Of a stretch of 32,656 nucleotides of DNA, positions 7,795 to 16,204 are shown piece after piece. The translations under genes were made by a program, and so were the position numbers. The stretch comes from Crocinitomicaceae bacterium. GTDB taxonomy: Bacteria; Bacteroidota; Bacteroidia; Flavobacteriales_D; Crocinitomicaceae. Positions within the stretch are counted from its first letter, which is position 1; each line of letters begins with the position of its first letter. The notes below the pieces were generated by a model that saw only the letters and a program-made list of their open reading frames with translations, was not told the origin of the DNA and did no database searches. The stretch covers positions 1 through 32,656 of the forward strand of contig JAQXCN010000016.1 of the NCBI GenBank assembly GCA_029251865.1, in the 5' to 3' direction.

Positions 7795-8703
7795 TTATTT
7801 AATGATTCTTCCGAATCCTACAAGTCTTCCGCGCCAATAATCAGACCCCTCAATATCCACTACTGAAATACCTTTGGTTGACCCAGAATGTATCATTCTT
7901 TTCTTTTCGTTCGGCTGATTTACGAGTATGCCCACATGGGTTATTTCTTTTCCTTCTGAGAAAAAAACTAAATCTCCCATAAAAGCTCTTTTACCTCTTA
8001 TTGTTTTTGAAACTTTATACTGTTCGGAAGCGACTCTAGGTAATGAAATTCCTTGACGTTGAAATACGTGACTTGTAAAACCACTACAATCAAAACCAGC
8101 TTCATCTGTGCCACCCCATTTGTATGGAATCCCCATATATTCGTATGCATAGTGAATCAAATCCGTTCTTTCTGCTTTGCTCATACCTTCAGCAACTAAA
8201 CCACTGGCATCAACCTCTTCTAGTATTGGATTCTTGAATTTATAACCCTTATATACATTTTCAATCCAATTTATGAGTTGTGCTTTATTTTCGGGGGCCA
8301 CAACAGAATTATCTTGCTTTAACCACAATTCAAACACGATTGCCATATCACCGAGTTCTTTAGAATGATTGTCTTTGATCTCAGGCCAACTCTCATCCTT
8401 AAATACCAATTCCATCAACCTGCAGCTTTCATCAATTTTCACAAGATTCCTGCGCATCCAATAAGGGTTTTGCAAAAGTTGAAATGTACTCATCGCTGCA
8501 TAGTAAGAAGGCAAAACATACCCCTCATACATTGGATTCTTTAACAACTTATTTGATTTACGATTGACCATTTTAAAATGCCCCTGACCATAAAACTGTT
8601 CAAGACGATCAATTTTCTTATTTTGAGCAATCGTTAGATTTGCTAAAAAAGTAAAAAACAAACACAATAAAAGAATTGACTTAGTTTTTGTATTGCACAC
8701 CAT
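7795..8703 (-). CDS. Secreted NlpC/P60 cysteine peptidase
   Basis: The 302-aa product has a signal peptide (about 1-26), a helical N-terminal region of about 150 residues that I do not recognise, and a C-terminal NlpC/P60 domain (about 182-300). The domain has the catalytic Cys206 in FDCSGF, His256 in THVGI and a likely third residue His272 in IHSG, plus the IPYKWGG entry motif (192-198). These enzymes cut peptidoglycan stem peptides, usually next to D-Glu, in the periplasm or outside. The start codon lies inside the end of the upstream gene (23-base overlap), so translation of the two is probably coupled. The upstream gene encodes a secreted repeat protein. Confidence 0.9.
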   Translation of the reverse strand: MVCNTKTKSILLLCLFFTFLANLTIAQNKKIDRLEQFYGQGHFKMVNRKSNKLLKNPMYEGYVLPSYYAAMSTFQLLQNPYWMRRNLVKIDESCRLMELVFKDESWPEIKDNHSKELGDMAIVFELWLKQDNSVVAPENKAQLINWIENVYKGYKFKNPILEEVDASGLVAEGMSKAERTDLIHYAYEYMGIPYKWGGTDEAGFDCSGFTSHVFQRQGISLPRVASEQYKVSKTIRGKRAFMGDLVFFSEGKEITHVGILVNQPNEKKRMIHSGSTKGISVVDIEGSDYWRGRLVGFGRIIK

Positions 8704-9763
8704 TTTCTAAAACTATATATGAATTGTTAAACATTGAAACCAACACCCTGCTCCCGTATATGGCATAATTGGAGTCTGACATATTTGTAAGTTGATAAGA
8801 TTCCCCTCCTACAAAAGCATTAACACCGCCAAGTATATTCCTGTATGCCAAAACATTATTTTTTATCTGATAATCTAAAGGTTTAAAATTCGCAATTTCA
8901 GTTTTCTCCCCTTCACAATAGGCAAAAAAATAGGAGCTTTCGGTCCAAACAACAATATCGTCCTTTACATCCCAAAAGTCAGCCCCGAAATTCGAAAGCT
9001 GAAAACGTTCACCATCCTTATAATACCATAAATTCCCGCTATTATCTTCGTAGACAACAAAGCCTCTTCCCGCCTTATATTTAGCCATAGGCAATTGTTC
9101 AATGTCATAAAATATTCCTTTATCAAAAACAACAAAGGTTTGCGTTGTAGGATCATTGAAGCACATTATATCCGTACCCACTTTGAAATTGACAAACTGA
9201 GGGTTGTTCCAAACGTCAATTTCATAAATTTCACCATTCCAAAAAGTCTTATACATATTACCGTTATCTCTAAAAACAATAATGTTTTCACCAATGGCTT
9301 CAGGCATTTCTAAATCTCGCATTAATGTCGTTAGCATGTAGGACGAATCTTTCCAGTAAGCATTAATGGTATTGAATCGTGTATCCTCGAAAACAATTAT
9401 ACTGTCCTTGACACTAAAATCTTGAGCAAAGAATGTGAGCGTGGAAAGTTTTCCTCTGTCCCACATGTTTAGTGTTGGTCCAATCATGTAACCCATTAAG
9501 TGGTCCGAAACCTCATACTGAACGTTGAGATTTGTAATCTCACTTCTTTTTTCCCCATCATAAAGCCTCAGATTTCCTCGTGTGTCCCGATAGGCAATAA
9601 GCTCATCTCCTGCCTTAAAATCCTGAATAGGCTGTACTTCGACTGCTCTGAAAAAGCCATCCTGAAAACTTAAGAAAAAATTATTAAAATCAATAACTGG
9701 AATGACGCCCTGAGCAAAAACTTTGGCTCCAAATAAAATTGCTAAAATTAGAATCTTTTTCAC
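8681..9763 (-). CDS. Secreted nine-repeat, probably beta-propeller, protein of unknown function
   Basis: The 360-aa product has a signal peptide (about 1-18) followed by nine degenerate repeats of 33-39 residues beginning near residues 52, 87, 120, 159, 197, 233, 268, 302 and 338. Each has the pattern 'D-x-hydrophobic-V-Y/F-x-D, small loop, N-x-x-x-Y/F-x-x-G, L-x-N', for example DELIAYRDTRGNLRLYDG and GFVVYEDNSGNLWYYKDG. This looks like a chain of four-stranded or two-stranded sheet units, as in TolB-, WD40- or YncE-type propellers, although nine units is unusual. There is no lipobox and no T9SS sorting domain, so a periplasmic location is most likely. It shares 23 bases with the NlpC/P60 gene downstream. 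I do not recognise a named family. Confidence 0.7.
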   Translation of the reverse strand: MKKILILAILFGAKVFAQGVIPVIDFNNFFLSFQDGFFRAVEVQPIQDFKAGDELIAYRDTRGNLRLYDGEKRSEITNLNVQYEVSDHLMGYMIGPTLNMWDRGKLSTLTFFAQDFSVKDSIIVFEDTRFNTINAYWKDSSYMLTTLMRDLEMPEAIGENIIVFRDNGNMYKTFWNGEIYEIDVWNNPQFVNFKVGTDIMCFNDPTTQTFVVFDKGIFYDIEQLPMAKYKAGRGFVVYEDNSGNLWYYKDGERFQLSNFGADFWDVKDDIVVWTESSYFFAYCEGEKTEIANFKPLDYQIKNNVLAYRNILGGVNAFVGGESYQLTNMSDSNYAIYGSRVLVSMFNNSYIVLENGVQYKN

Positions 9764-9864
9764 AGACGCTAAGTTATCAAAATTCGGACCAACTCTAACG
9801 AACGTAAAACAACCATACCTTTGTTAATATCTCTAAATAATTACGTTTTATTCAAAAAGCGCTG

Positions 9865-9872
9865 TATTTTTG
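9865..9872 (+). promoter_or_regulatory. Bacteroidota -7 promoter box upstream of the M16 peptidase operon
   Basis: TATTTTTG matches TAnnTTTG and ends 18 bases before the ATG at 9891. A second exact match, TACCTTTG at 9816-9823, is further upstream and could be an alternative start. No clear -33 TTG at the preferred distance was found for either. Confidence 0.45.
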
Positions 9873-9890
9873 AATTTCAAAATTTAAACT

Positions 9891-11216
9891 ATGAATAAAA
9901 CACTAATAAGTTTTTTAGGTCTCTTTGTTTGTGGAGGTTTGCTCGCACAACCGCGTATTGATTACACGGAGTACGACTTAAACAATGGTATGCACGTCAT
10001 ATTACACAAAGATAATTCGGCCCCAGTCGTAACGACTGCTGTTATGTATCATGTAGGAGCTAAGGATGAAAACCCTGAAAGAACGGGCTTTGCGCATTTC
10101 TTTGAACACTTATTATTTGAAGGGACCGAAAATATTCCTCGAGGAGAATGGTTTACAGTTGTAAGCTCCAATGGAGGAAGTAATAATGCGAATACCACAT
10201 CAGATCGAACTTATTATTACGAGGTCTTTCCTTCGAATAGTCTAGAACTCGGCCTGTGGATGGAATCTGAACGATTGATGCATCCAATTATAAACCAAAT
10301 AGGTGTTGACACACAGAATGAGGTTGTAAAGGAGGAAAAAAGAAGCCGAATTGACAACGCCCCATATGGCGGTATTCAATATGCCACAGCAACGAATAAA
10401 TACCTTTTTGATAAACATCCATATAAAATGTCTGTCATTGGTGAAATGGAACACCTCGATGCAGCGACTTTAGAAGAGTTTCAAGCGTTTAATAAAAAAT
10501 TCTATATACCAAACAATGCAGTACTCGTTGTTGCTGGGGATATTGACATTGAGGAAACTAAACGAATGATCGCGTCTTATTTTGGCCCTATTCCTAGAGG
10601 AAAAGAAATCGAGAGAAAAACAGTAATTGATGCGCCTATAACGGAAACGAGAAATGCAACAGAATATGACGCAAACATTGAAATCCCTGCTCTTGTTTTG
10701 TGTTACCGCACACCTTCTATGAAGGATCGAGACGCTTATGTGCTTCAAATGATTTCTACCTACCTCAGTGATGGTAAAAGTTCTAAACTTTACAAAAACC
10801 TGGTAGATGATAATAAAAAGGCCTTGCAAGTTTTTGCTTTCAATAGAGGAATGGAAGACTACAGCGTCTATAATGTTATTGCGTTACCTCTTGGTGAAGT
10901 TTCTTTGGATGAATTGAGAACTGACATAGACGCCGAAATTCTCAAAGTACAATCCGAGCTCATATCAGAAAGAGATTACCAAAAACTTCAAAATAAATTC
11001 GAAAATGGTTTTGTGAATTCTAATTCGAGCGTAGAAGGTATAGCCAATTCACTTGCACGATACTACATGCTTTATGGTGATATCAGCCTTATTAACAACG
11101 AAATCGATATTTACCGTTCAATTACGAGAGAAGAAATAAAAACGGTTGCAAAAAAATACCTGAATCCAAACCAGCGCTTAATTCTAAATTATTTACCAGA
11201 ATCGAGTAAAGAATAA
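9891..11216 (+). CDS. M16 family zinc metallopeptidase (catalytic subunit type)
   Basis: The 441-aa product has a signal peptide (about 1-19) and the inverted zinc motif HFFEH at 69-73 with the following LLFEGT. The third zinc ligand is expected in the EVVKEEKR segment about 75 residues later. A second M16 homology domain occupies the C-terminal half. The length is that of the small bacterial M16B peptidases, which act as a dimer of an active and an inactive subunit in the periplasm. It is followed after 15 bases by a second M16-like gene without the zinc motif, the usual pairing in Bacteroidota. The physiological substrate is unknown. Confidence 0.92.
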   Translation: MNKTLISFLGLFVCGGLLAQPRIDYTEYDLNNGMHVILHKDNSAPVVTTAVMYHVGAKDENPERTGFAHFFEHLLFEGTENIPRGEWFTVVSSNGGSNNANTTSDRTYYYEVFPSNSLELGLWMESERLMHPIINQIGVDTQNEVVKEEKRSRIDNAPYGGIQYATATNKYLFDKHPYKMSVIGEMEHLDAATLEEFQAFNKKFYIPNNAVLVVAGDIDIEETKRMIASYFGPIPRGKEIERKTVIDAPITETRNATEYDANIEIPALVLCYRTPSMKDRDAYVLQMISTYLSDGKSSKLYKNLVDDNKKALQVFAFNRGMEDYSVYNVIALPLGEVSLDELRTDIDAEILKVQSELISERDYQKLQNKFENGFVNSNSSVEGIANSLARYYMLYGDISLINNEIDIYRSITREEIKTVAKKYLNPNQRLILNYLPESSKE

Positions 11217-11231
11217 TTAAAACATATTAAA

Positions 11232-13304
11232 ATGAAAAATAGCATATTATTAATCTTAACTATTTTGCTTGTTTCCACAAGCAGTCTTGCTCAAATCGAT
11301 AGAACAAAGCAACCGACTCCAGGACCCGCACCAAAGATCAATATGGATCGTCCAATTGAGTTTAAACTGGAAAATGGTCTAAATGTAATGATTGTCGAAA
11401 ATCATAAACTGCCAAGAGTTAGCATTAATCTCTTTTTTGACAGAACACCTTTTTTATCGAAGGAGAAAGCAGGTGTCACTTCTTTACTAGGTAGCATGTT
11501 GGGTAATGGAACGCAAACAATTACAAAGGATGCCTTTAATGAAGAAATTGATTTTCTTGGCGCAAATTTATCCTTCGGCTTTGATGGTGGAAGTGCAAGC
11601 TCCTTATCGAAGTATTTTGACCGAATGATAGAACTCCTAGCAGATGCCACTATGCATTCTTTACTAACTGGAGAAGAATTCAAAAAAGAAAAGGAGCGTC
11701 TACTGGAACTATGGAAAAGCCAAGATAAAAGTGTAGATGCCATTGCTGGTATCGCAGGAGGAGCTTTATCCTACGGAAAAGCTCATCCTTATGGAGAATT
11801 TGAAAATGAGGCATCAATTAACAATGTTAGCTTTGAAGACGTAAGAGAGTATTACAAGAATTACTTCAATCCGTCAGAAGCTTACATCGTTATCATTGGA
11901 GATATTAATGCTGAAAAAGCAAAAGAAACAGTCGCAAAACGATTTAATTCTTGGGAAAACGGTAATATAGAAGAAACCCAAATGCCGGAGGCCCAAAAAA
12001 ACCCTGAGCAACTTACAATCAATTTTATTGACATGCCGAATGCTGTTCAATCGAATATTTCATTGACGAGTAATGTAAAACTTAAAATGAGTGATCCAGA
12101 TTACCATGCCGTTCTCCTTGCGAATAAGATTCTAGGGGGTGGATTTAACAGTTACCTCAATATGAATTTGAGAGAGGAGCATGGTTATACATACGGGGCA
12201 AGATCTTCTGTTGGTTCCGATGAGTACGTCACGCGTTTTAGAACCTCTGCTTCTGTAAGAAACGAGGTTACCGATAGTGCTGTAGTCCAAACGATCAAAG
12301 AAGTGAAACGCATTCAAAATGAAGCAGTAGAAGAATCTGCACTTGAAAATGCCAAAGCGAAATATGTAGGTGACTTTGTTCTTGCACTTGAACGACCTTC
12401 TACCATTGCGCAATACGCGATTAATATTAAAACAAATAATCTTTCCGCTGACTTTTACGAAAGCTATCTTGAGAAGATTAATGCAGTTACTGTTGCTGAC
12501 GTTCAGCGCGTTGCTAAAAAGTATTTTAATGCTGAAAACGCACGGTTCATTGTTGTAGGAAAAGGAAGTGATGTTATTAAAAACCTAGAAAAAACAGGTA
12601 TTCCAATTCAATACTTTGACAAAGAAATAAACCCTATTGACAAACCAGAATTCCAGAAACCAATACCACCAGGTGTTACCGCTGAGGCTGTTTTTAAAGA
12701 CTATATTGAAGCCATAGGTGGATCAAAAGCCGTTTCTAACGTTAAAACGATCCTTACCAATGCTGAGGTAACAATTGAAGGTGCACCATTCAAACCTAGT
12801 GCAACTATAAAAAGTATGGCTCCAAACAAAACATCAATGGAGATGTACATGGAGGGAATGGGAACAATTGTGAAGCAAAAATTTGATGGGAAAAATGGCT
12901 ATGTCGAACAACAAGGAAGAAAGACTGAAATGGACACGGAAGAAAGGGTAGAAAAACAAAAGGAAAAGGGATTATTTCCCGAAACTTATCTCGAAAAGGA
13001 GGCCATCAACTTAATAAGCTTAATTTCGATAAATGGAACCGATGCCTACAAAATACAGGTTTCAGGAAAGAATGATTCTTTTAGATATTACGATGCCGAA
13101 AATGCCATGCTTATCAGAACTGAGGATGAAAAAGATTCTCAGGGCCAAAAGTTGACTCAAGTATCAGATTACTCGGATTACAAAGCTGTAAATGGTGTAA
13201 TGATGCCACATACCAGAACAATTAGTGCTGGATCTCAGGTAATTACGTTTGTCGCGTCCGAGATTAAAATAAACGAAGGTGTTAGCAAAAAAGATTTTAA
13301 GTAA
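11232..13304 (+). CDS. M16 family non-catalytic partner fused to a lipoprotein-type beta domain
   Basis: The 690-aa product has a signal peptide (about 1-21, ending SLAQ). An M16 fold spans about 40-470. At the position of the zinc site it reads KAGVTSLLGSMLGNGT, so the HxxEH motif is absent and it is probably the inactive partner of the gene before it. Residues about 480-690 form an additional domain (from FKDYIEAIGGSKAVSNVKT to the end). It resembles the LolA/outer-membrane-lipoprotein-sorting type of antiparallel sheet common in Bacteroidota; this is my reading of the pattern, not a verified match. A good terminator follows at 13326. Confidence 0.85.
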   Translation: MKNSILLILTILLVSTSSLAQIDRTKQPTPGPAPKINMDRPIEFKLENGLNVMIVENHKLPRVSINLFFDRTPFLSKEKAGVTSLLGSMLGNGTQTITKDAFNEEIDFLGANLSFGFDGGSASSLSKYFDRMIELLADATMHSLLTGEEFKKEKERLLELWKSQDKSVDAIAGIAGGALSYGKAHPYGEFENEASINNVSFEDVREYYKNYFNPSEAYIVIIGDINAEKAKETVAKRFNSWENGNIEETQMPEAQKNPEQLTINFIDMPNAVQSNISLTSNVKLKMSDPDYHAVLLANKILGGGFNSYLNMNLREEHGYTYGARSSVGSDEYVTRFRTSASVRNEVTDSAVVQTIKEVKRIQNEAVEESALENAKAKYVGDFVLALERPSTIAQYAINIKTNNLSADFYESYLEKINAVTVADVQRVAKKYFNAENARFIVVGKGSDVIKNLEKTGIPIQYFDKEINPIDKPEFQKPIPPGVTAEAVFKDYIEAIGGSKAVSNVKTILTNAEVTIEGAPFKPSATIKSMAPNKTSMEMYMEGMGTIVKQKFDGKNGYVEQQGRKTEMDTEERVEKQKEKGLFPETYLEKEAINLISLISINGTDAYKIQVSGKNDSFRYYDAENAMLIRTEDEKDSQGQKLTQVSDYSDYKAVNGVMMPHTRTISAGSQVITFVASEIKINEGVSKKDFK

Positions 13305-13325
13305 AACTTATAATTTAAATCATTT

Positions 13326-13361
13326 AAAAAGCTGTTCGTAGATTTACTGACAGCTTTTTTT
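13326..13361 (+). terminator. Intrinsic terminator after the M16 operon
   Basis: AAAAAGCTGT (13326-13335) pairs perfectly with ACAGCTTTTT (13350-13359) around a 14-base loop, and the second arm runs into a stretch of T. It lies 21 bases after the M16 stop codon and separates that operon from dnaX. Confidence 0.85.
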
Positions 13362-13397
13362 GTTTTCAACATATGTATTTAGAATCGAAGAAATGAA

Positions 13398-13405
13398 TAT
13401 CTTTG
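13398..13405 (+). promoter_or_regulatory. Bacteroidota -7 promoter box abutting the dnaX start codon
   Basis: TATCTTTG matches TAnnTTTG and ends only 5 bases before the ATG at 13411. Transcription would start at or within a base or two of the start codon, so the message would be leaderless or nearly so. The box lies just after the terminator of the preceding operon, as expected for a new transcription unit. Confidence 0.5.
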
Positions 13406-13410
13406 ATTAA

Positions 13411-14526
13411 ATGAGTGATTTTGTCGTTTCAGCAAGAAAATACCGGCCTCAAACTTTTGATACTGTCGTGGGTCAAAAGTCAATTACCGATACACTCAAA
13501 AATGCAATTAAAATTGAACACCTCGCGCAAGCTTTTCTGTTTTGCGGTTCAAGAGGTGTAGGTAAAACCACTACAGCAAGAATACTTGCAAAAACCATTA
13601 ATTGCACAAACAGGACGGATCAAATAGAAGCCTGTGACAAATGCGATTCATGCGAGAGTTTTAACTCAGGAGCTTCATTAAATGTATACGAACTTGATGC
13701 TGCATCTAACAACTCTGTTGAAGACATCAGAGGTCTTATCGATCAGGTTAGAATTGCACCACAACTTGGGGACTTTAAGGTTTATATTATTGATGAGGTA
13801 CACATGCTATCGACAAATGCATTCAATGCTTTCTTGAAAACGCTAGAAGAGCCACCAAAGCATGCGATATTTATTTTAGCAACTACAGAGAAACACAAAA
13901 TCATTCCTACAATTTTATCAAGATGTCAAATTTTTGACTTTTCAAGAATAAAAGTTAAGGATATTGCTGACCATCTTTCTGAAATTTCAAAAAAAGAAAA
14001 AGTAAAAGCTGAAGTTGAAGCGCTTCATTTAATTGCAATGAAGGCAGATGGCGCATTGAGAGACGCCCTATCTGTTTTTGACCAGATGGTTACGTATTCA
14101 GGAAATGAATTGACCTACAGTCAGGTTGTTGAAAACCTCCATATACTTGACTACGATTATTTCTTCAAGTTTGTTGAGTATACAGAGAAAGAGGACATAC
14201 CGAGCTGTTTAATGCTGTTTAATGAGATTCTTGAAAAAGGATTTGATGCGCACAACTTCTTATCTGGATTATCTTCACACTACAGAAATTTATTAGTTTG
14301 TAAAGATGAACGGTCGAGCGTTTTATTAGAAGTTCCTGAACCAACTCAGAACAAATATATTGCACAATCCAAAGGAATCCCTTACACTACAATTACACGT
14401 GCACTTTATACCCTAAGTAAGGCAGACGGTGCCTACAAAGCTTCTAAAAATCAGCGCTTGCTGGTGGAAGTCTTATTAATGGAGCTCTGTTCACTAAAAC
14501 AAGAGCAAGAAAAAAAAAAGTCCTAA
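13411..14526 (+). CDS. dnaX: DNA polymerase III gamma-type subunit (short product of dnaX)
   Basis: The zero-frame product is 371 aa and contains the complete clamp-loader ATPase. It has Walker A GSRGVGKT (46-53), a zinc module with Cys65, 75, 78 and 81, Walker B VYIIDEVHM (124-132), sensor 1 around FILATTEKHK and a sensor 2 region further on. It also contains the collar domain III up to about residue 360. It loads the sliding clamp in the replisome. Reading ends at TAA (14524-14526), a few codons after a run of ten A. The sequence that would encode the C-terminal tau domains continues in the -1 frame without a stop. This therefore looks like a gamma product made beside a longer tau product. 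Confidence 0.93.
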   Translation: MSDFVVSARKYRPQTFDTVVGQKSITDTLKNAIKIEHLAQAFLFCGSRGVGKTTTARILAKTINCTNRTDQIEACDKCDSCESFNSGASLNVYELDAASNNSVEDIRGLIDQVRIAPQLGDFKVYIIDEVHMLSTNAFNAFLKTLEEPPKHAIFILATTEKHKIIPTILSRCQIFDFSRIKVKDIADHLSEISKKEKVKAEVEALHLIAMKADGALRDALSVFDQMVTYSGNELTYSQVVENLHILDYDYFFKFVEYTEKEDIPSCLMLFNEILEKGFDAHNFLSGLSSHYRNLLVCKDERSSVLLEVPEPTQNKYIAQSKGIPYTTITRALYTLSKADGAYKASKNQRLLVEVLLMELCSLKQEQEKKKS

Positions 14527-15167
14527 CTGACCGTATTGACTTTTTACCTTTCCCTGAGAAATCTCTTCGCAAAGAACAAAGTAAAATCACACCTAGAAAA
14601 GAATCTAAAGATACTCCTCCGGTTACCAAAGCGCCCGAACCTACCCAAACAAATAAAGGATCTACTTTAAACGAAGCACCACCTCTACCTACGCCAAAAA
14701 TTATTAAAAAAGCCGATAGTCGACTTTCCATTAAAGACATGCTGAAGAAGGAAAAGGAGCTGAAAAACAAACCAGATGACGGCAATCTTCCTGAAGAAAA
14801 ATATACTGCAGATAGACTCATTAGAATTTGGAGACAATATGCATTTCAAGTTAAGGACGAGGGCTTAGATACGTTTTATAATGCTTTAGTCAAAAGAGAC
14901 CCTTTAATCGAAAAGAATGATATTTTAAAATTGTTTGTAGAGAATCAAATCCAAGTTGATTACATTAAACCTCATTTGAATACTCTTGTTGCTTTCATTA
15001 GAAAAAGCCTACAAAATTATAATATTCAGGTTATGATCGAGCTTACTGAAAACCCAGTTGAAGATATAAAATTCCTCCATGGGAAGGATAAGTTCAAGGC
15101 TATGGCGAAAAAGAATCCGAATCTAAATACGCTAAAGAACTTATTCAATTTAGACGTTGAATTTTGA
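13411..15167 (+). CDS. dnaX: DNA polymerase III tau-type subunit (long product of dnaX by -1 frameshift)
   Basis: If the ribosome slips -1 at the A_AAA_AAG heptamer (14514-14520), the first 370 residues are joined to 215 residues read from 14520 to 15164, giving 585 aa. The new part begins VLTDRIDFLPFPEKSLRKEQ. It continues as a Lys/Pro/Thr-rich linker (to about 14720) and ends in a compact C-terminal domain starting near TADRLIRIWRQYAF and ending LFNLDVEF. That C-terminal domain resembles the tail of full-length gamma/tau proteins of other Bacteroidota and would bind polymerase alpha and perhaps DnaB. The downstream frame has no in-frame stop from the slip site to 15165. The stop TGA overlaps the menE start. 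A simple sequencing or assembly error in the A run is the main alternative. Confidence 0.75.
14510..14545 (+). promoter_or_regulatory. dnaX programmed frameshift / slippage signal
   Basis: Ten A residues (14510-14519) are followed by G. In the zero frame the last two Lys codons read AAA AAG preceded by A, exactly the A_AAA_AAG heptamer of E. coli dnaX. A zero-frame TAA follows one codon later at 14524. AAAAAGTC (14515-14522) can pair with GACTTTTT (14538-14545) around a 15-base loop that contains the stop codon. A run of this length could also cause RNA polymerase slippage, as in Thermus dnaX. No strong upstream Shine-Dalgarno-like stimulator is seen, which fits the weak use of such sequences in Bacteroidota. 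Confidence 0.75.
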
Positions 15168-16204
15168 TAATATCGGCACATAAAACCTTCAACTTACTCT
15201 TTCATTCAGATCATGAAAAAAGTGAAATTCTTTCATTTATAAACGAGCTCTCCATGGAGGGAGAATATATAACTTGTCGGACTTCTGGCTCTACAGGAAT
15301 ACCTCAAAAGATCAAAATAAAAAAGCAAGCCTTGATTGTTTCTGCCAAGAATACCAATAGCTTTTTTCAGTTAGAGGCAAAAGACAAGATTGCACTCTGT
15401 ATGTCAGTCGATTATATTGCGGGGAAAATGATGATCGTGCGTGCATTAATAGCTGGGTTAACACTTGCGGTATATCCCGTTAGTGCGAATCTTGTAGAAG
15501 AATTACACCCCTGTGAATTTATTGCTTTATTTCCAAAACAGCTACAAGGATTAATGAATAGTATGGAAGGCATAAAAAAGCTTAAACAATGCCAAAAGAT
15601 TTTAATTGGAGGCGCTCCTATTTCCAAACCCTTAGAAAAGCAACTCAAAAATAATAAAATCAGTATTTTTCAGAGCTATGGAATGACTGAAACCGTAACA
15701 CACGTCGCCCTGAAAACAACAGGATACAGGAATGAAGCCTATTATAAGGCTATTCCCGGCGTTTCATTCAAAGTAGTTGAAGATTGTTTAAAAATCCACT
15801 ATCCTGAAATGCAGCAAAACCCCATACAGACAAATGATCTCGTTGAGTTAAAAGATACTTCACAATTCAAATGGATTGGACGCTCTGATTTTATTATAAA
15901 TTCCGGAGGCTATAAAGTTTCACCCGAAAATGTTGAAGAAAAAATTCAAGAGATTTTAAATGTTGAGCTTATGATCACAGGGGTGCCAGATACTGAGTTT
16001 GGAGAGAAGGTGGGTCTAGTACTTCAAGGCTCCAAAGACTCTATAAATATTCATAAATCTCAACTTAAATTGGTGCTTCACCCCTATGAGGTTCCTAAAT
16101 TGGTCACGTTTGTTCATTCGTTCGAACGCACAGCCAATGGAAAATTAGACCGAAAAAGTTCAGTTTCTAAAATTAGAAAAAGTGCCTGGGAAATCTTACT
16201 ATAA
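15164..16204 (+). CDS. menE: O-succinylbenzoate-CoA ligase-like AMP-binding enzyme (MenE)
   Basis: The 346-aa product is an acyl-adenylate-forming enzyme: ATP loop TSGSTGIPQK (40-49), adenine-binding SYGMTET (171-177), hinge GRSDFIINSGGYKVSPENVEE (239-259), and a C-terminal NGKLDRKS segment with the catalytic lysine. It is shorter than typical MenE (about 450-490 aa) because the N-terminal part is reduced. Short MenE forms of this kind are usual in Bacteroidota, which make menaquinone. The start is TTG at 15164, in a TTGA overlap with the dnaX tau stop, so it is probably translated by coupling to the frameshifted tau product. No other men gene is in the window, so the substrate rests on family resemblance. 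Confidence 0.8.
   Translation: MIISAHKTFNLLFHSDHEKSEILSFINELSMEGEYITCRTSGSTGIPQKIKIKKQALIVSAKNTNSFFQLEAKDKIALCMSVDYIAGKMMIVRALIAGLTLAVYPVSANLVEELHPCEFIALFPKQLQGLMNSMEGIKKLKQCQKILIGGAPISKPLEKQLKNNKISIFQSYGMTETVTHVALKTTGYRNEAYYKAIPGVSFKVVEDCLKIHYPEMQQNPIQTNDLVELKDTSQFKWIGRSDFIINSGGYKVSPENVEEKIQEILNVELMITGVPDTEFGEKVGLVLQGSKDSINIHKSQLKLVLHPYEVPKLVTFVHSFERTANGKLDRKSSVSKIRKSAWEILL

Noticed and set aside
14444..14821. Minus-strand open frame opposite the dnaX tau region
   Set aside because: Its product is a low-complexity Ser/Phe-rich shadow of the Lys/Glu-rich linker on the plus strand, with no recognisable domain or promoter.
14739..15167. Independent 142-aa gene between dnaX and menE
   Set aside because: It is the -1 frame continuation of dnaX: the frame is open from the slip site at 14520 and encodes the tau linker and C-terminal domain, so it is not listed as a separate gene.
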